Source: Cardiocondyla obscurior
Lineage: Eukaryota > Arthropoda > Insecta > Hymenoptera > Formicidae
Assembly (NCBI RefSeq): GCF_019399895.1
Contig: NC_091868.1
Span: 2,590,499-2,654,498, forward strand
Direction: 5' to 3'
DNA length: 64,000 nt
Position numbers and translations under genes: made by a program. The stretch's first letter is position 1. Each line of letters begins with the position of its first letter. Below are positions 61,801 to 64,000 of the stretch, in pieces. A model generated the notes under the pieces. That model ran no database searches and was not told where the DNA came from. It saw only the letters and a list, made by a program, of their open reading frames with translations.

Positions 61801-63435
61801 TATATACTTTACGATCAGTTAATTTATGTGTATTTCCTCATATATTTGAAGATAAATGCTTTACGCACTTGTATTATCAATGTATTACACACGCGTTTGT
61901 ATGACGTACTTACTCGAACGCAACTGATTTTAAACTAAAAAAAATCGACCATGTTTTTTGTTCATGTGTCGTGTATAATGTGTTATGTCGTAATGAAGAC
62001 GAAGGCGGGAGAAGGGAAGCAAATTAAAGAGAAAGGGTGATAACATTATCCACGCCAACAAGTATTATGAAAAATTAAGGAAAAATTTAGAAAAAAAATA
62101 GTAACAAGAATATTTTACTCTAATAATTACCTGGTATAGGATTAATTCCGCAATCGATGACAACAGCACCCGGTTTAATCCAATCGCCCTTAACCATCTC
62201 GGGTTGACCTATGCCAACTACTAAAATATCAGCTTGACGTACCTAAAATCAATTAAAAAAAAAAAATTATATTTTGTTTCACACGCGAGAAAGAATGAAT
62301 TAAAATAATTGCTTACGACATCAGGGAGATTTTTTGTTTTCGAGTGGCAAACCGTTACTGTTGCGTTATGCCATTTTAGTAATTCGGCAACGGGAGTGCC
62401 GACAATTTTACTTCTCCCTAAAACAACGGCTTGCGCGCCGGCAATAGTCACGCCGCTCCTAAAAAATTTTTTTATTAGTTTGAGATATAATTGCAAAGTA
62501 ATGATAGATATTTCTAATGTCGCGTATAATTTGATGAGATAAATAACAAACTTTTTAATTAATTCGATACATCCGTTCGGGGTGCATGGCACAAATCCAG
62601 ACATATCGCCGATTGCAGCTCGTCCTTCATTAATAGTATTTAATCTGTAATTAAAAAAATCACTTATCTGAATGAGTAAAATCAATAGAATAATGTTAGA
62701 AAAATCTTTTGAGAACATTATTAAAATATAAATTGTTTTTCTCTGTAAATAGATTATTTGTCTAAATTATATAACTGCGTATGTGTTACTATGTGTTACT
62801 ATCAGTGTAGTGTCAAAGGGCATTATTTCTGTACTCTTTATCGTCGGTCAGTGTGTTACAAAATTTCTTTGATATATCACACTTTCGTAATATCGAATAC
62901 GTCCATACGTTCACTATATACGAACAAGAAATCAATAACAATAAATTAAAAATTATTAATGATTAAAGGTTATCGTATTAAAATTAAATATGCTTTTTAT
63001 GAAATACGCAAATAATTTTGTTTAAAATAAAAAATGAAATTCACGTTTAAATACTTTGGATAAAAATTATAATATTAAAAATTGTAGTTATATATTTACC
63101 CATCGACGTCTTTTTCTGGCAGTACCAGATCGGTGATTAAATGGGAATTAATTTTGTTGACACAGTCAAGCGGCATTTGCACAATAATTCCATGAACATT
63201 TGGATCATTATTCAATTTGGTAACTTTGTTGATGAGTTCTATTTCCGTTGTCGTGTTAGGAAGCTGATGACGTTGAGCATCAATACCTATTTCGCGAGCC
63301 GCATTAATTTTCGATTTTATGTAGACATTCGAATCTTCCCTTCCGCCTACTTGGACGATAGCCAGACCAGGTGTAAAGTCAGATAATTTTTCTTTTAAAG
63401 CGCTCACATCTTTAATTAGGCCCTCCCGAATTTCT
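58899..63435 (-). CDS. MTHFD1: C1-tetrahydrofolate synthase, cytoplasmic (trifunctional MTHFD1), first exon missing
   Basis: This enzyme interconverts one-carbon tetrahydrofolates. The N-terminal third is the 5,10-methylene-THF dehydrogenase/cyclohydrolase; the rest is the ATP-dependent 10-formyl-THF synthetase. Exons: 63435-63100, 62644-62552, 62458-62317, 62242-62131, 61647-61082, 60968-60665, 60605-60388, 60212-59749, 59584-59332, 59260-59075 and 58988-58899. They give 2764 bases, about 920 residues, with all phases consistent; the human protein is 935. Motifs: VYIKSKINAA with the catalytic Lys, IIVQMPLD, PEKDVDG, LGRSKIVGTPVAELL for NADP, CHSKT, the synthetase loop TPTPFGEGKSTT, RQPSQGPTFGVKGGAAGGGY, FLRQITIGQ, VHAGPFANIAHG and MPGLSTRPSIYDMDW. 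The first exon, about 15 codons with the start, is not found before 64000. The Drosophila orthologue is pugilist. Confidence 0.93.
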
Positions 63436-64000
63436 CTATAAAAATTTATTATTATGCGTATTTTTTTTTTAAAGTACATTAAAATATAAATCACAAGTTT
63501 CAAATCTAAATTTTAATTTCGCGAATAACTTGCTGATGCTTGAGTAAAATTTTACATTTTTTAAATATAGATAAAATGATAACAAATCGTTATAAAATTT
63601 CAATATTTCTATTAGATTAATTAATTATTTATTTTTATATTTTATTATGGAAATATTGGTTTGGCAAGTAAGTTCGTTCGATTTTTGTAGTTATGGTTTA
63701 CTACGTTAAAAAGTCGAACAAACCTATTCGCCAACCTAATACATATGTTCGGATATTGAAAATGACATAACCTCAAAGCACATGGTAGTACATACATGTT
63801 ATTTATTTTAAAACATTCTGGATATGTTATCTAATATACGATTTTTATACGTTTTCGCATTTTAATTAGAAATATATTAAAATATTCCAAATTTTTATAT
63901 TACCTTTATTTTAAATAAATAAAAATTGATATTAGCTTTATTTAATAATACTTATTAAATTCCTGCGTTATTGTTTTGAATATATCGAATCGATTATGAA
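63436..64000. other. MTHFD1 intron 1 or upstream region (partial)
   Basis: AT-rich DNA between the second MTHFD1 exon and the right edge. I searched the minus strand for the expected ILDGK start and did not see it. The mariner-type MITE lies here. Confidence 0.5.
63656..63739. mobile_element. Mariner-type MITE, 84 bp
   Basis: The left end starts TTGGTTTGGCAAGTAAGTTC and the right end, read on the minus strand, starts TTAGGTTGGCGAATAGGTTT. The ends match at about 24 of 31 positions and share GTTCGA followed by a T run, as in mariner terminal repeats. TA dinucleotides flank both ends (63654-63655 and 63740-63741), the mariner target duplication. There is no transposase; the element is little more than two terminal repeats. 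Confidence 0.8.

Noticed and set aside
63515..63570. Possible MTHFD1 exon 1 reading SISK on the minus strand before a GTTATT donor
   Set aside because: The phase would fit (SISK then EIREGL), but there is no in-frame ATG, no ILDGK motif and a poor donor; probably coincidence.

Overview
This window looks like nuclear DNA from an insect, probably a hymenopteran such as an ant or bee. The insect call rests on spliced genes with GT-AG introns, a ZAD-type C2H2 zinc-finger protein (a family expanded in insects), and strong similarity to animal housekeeping proteins. The hymenopteran guess is an inference from the patchwork of AT-rich DNA and very CpG-rich islands. No bacterial operon, CRISPR array or rRNA was seen, and no convincing tRNA.

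Left half (1-31.4 kb). The only protein I can support is RNA polymerase subunit RPB8, on the minus strand. Three of its coding exons lie at 31.1, 18.0 and 11.7 kb. The last 38 codons lie beyond the left edge. Its introns are about 13 kb, 6.1 kb and more than 11.6 kb. They hold three CpG-rich islands (1.3-2.1, 14.6-15.8 and 25.9-27.0 kb), a possible first coding exon on the opposite strand at 2101, and a long hairpin-forming inverted repeat at 24.55-24.69 kb.

Middle (31.4-47.3 kb). The condensin subunit NCAPG (minus, seven exons, short introns) stands divergent from a small Cys-rich protein gene (plus, two coding exons). From 39.6 kb comes a CpG-rich block and then three tandem copies of a non-coding exon with its splice sites, which looks like an undescribed spliced non-coding transcript. 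A shared promoter-like motif occurs as inverted pairs at 31.2-31.4 kb and 39.6-39.8 kb. The AT-rich remainder contains one 82-codon ORF (44571-44819, minus) that may be real.

Right (47.3-64 kb). This is a dense set of genes: enolase-phosphatase E1 (methionine salvage) with an extra disordered tail of about 430 residues; a ZAD/C2H2 zinc-finger protein; UQCC2 (complex III assembly) overlapping METTL15 (mitochondrial 12S rRNA m4C methyltransferase) by 14 bases in another frame; and C1-tetrahydrofolate synthase MTHFD1 (minus), lacking only its first exon of about 15 codons. UQCC2 and METTL15 both serve the mitochondrion and may share a transcript. METTL15 and MTHFD1 converge on poly(A) signals about 30 bases apart. 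An 84-bp mariner-type MITE lies at 63.66-63.74 kb.

Exon borders were placed by hand from GT/AG signals, reading-frame arithmetic and recalled family alignments. Every complete coding sequence below adds up to a whole number of codons.
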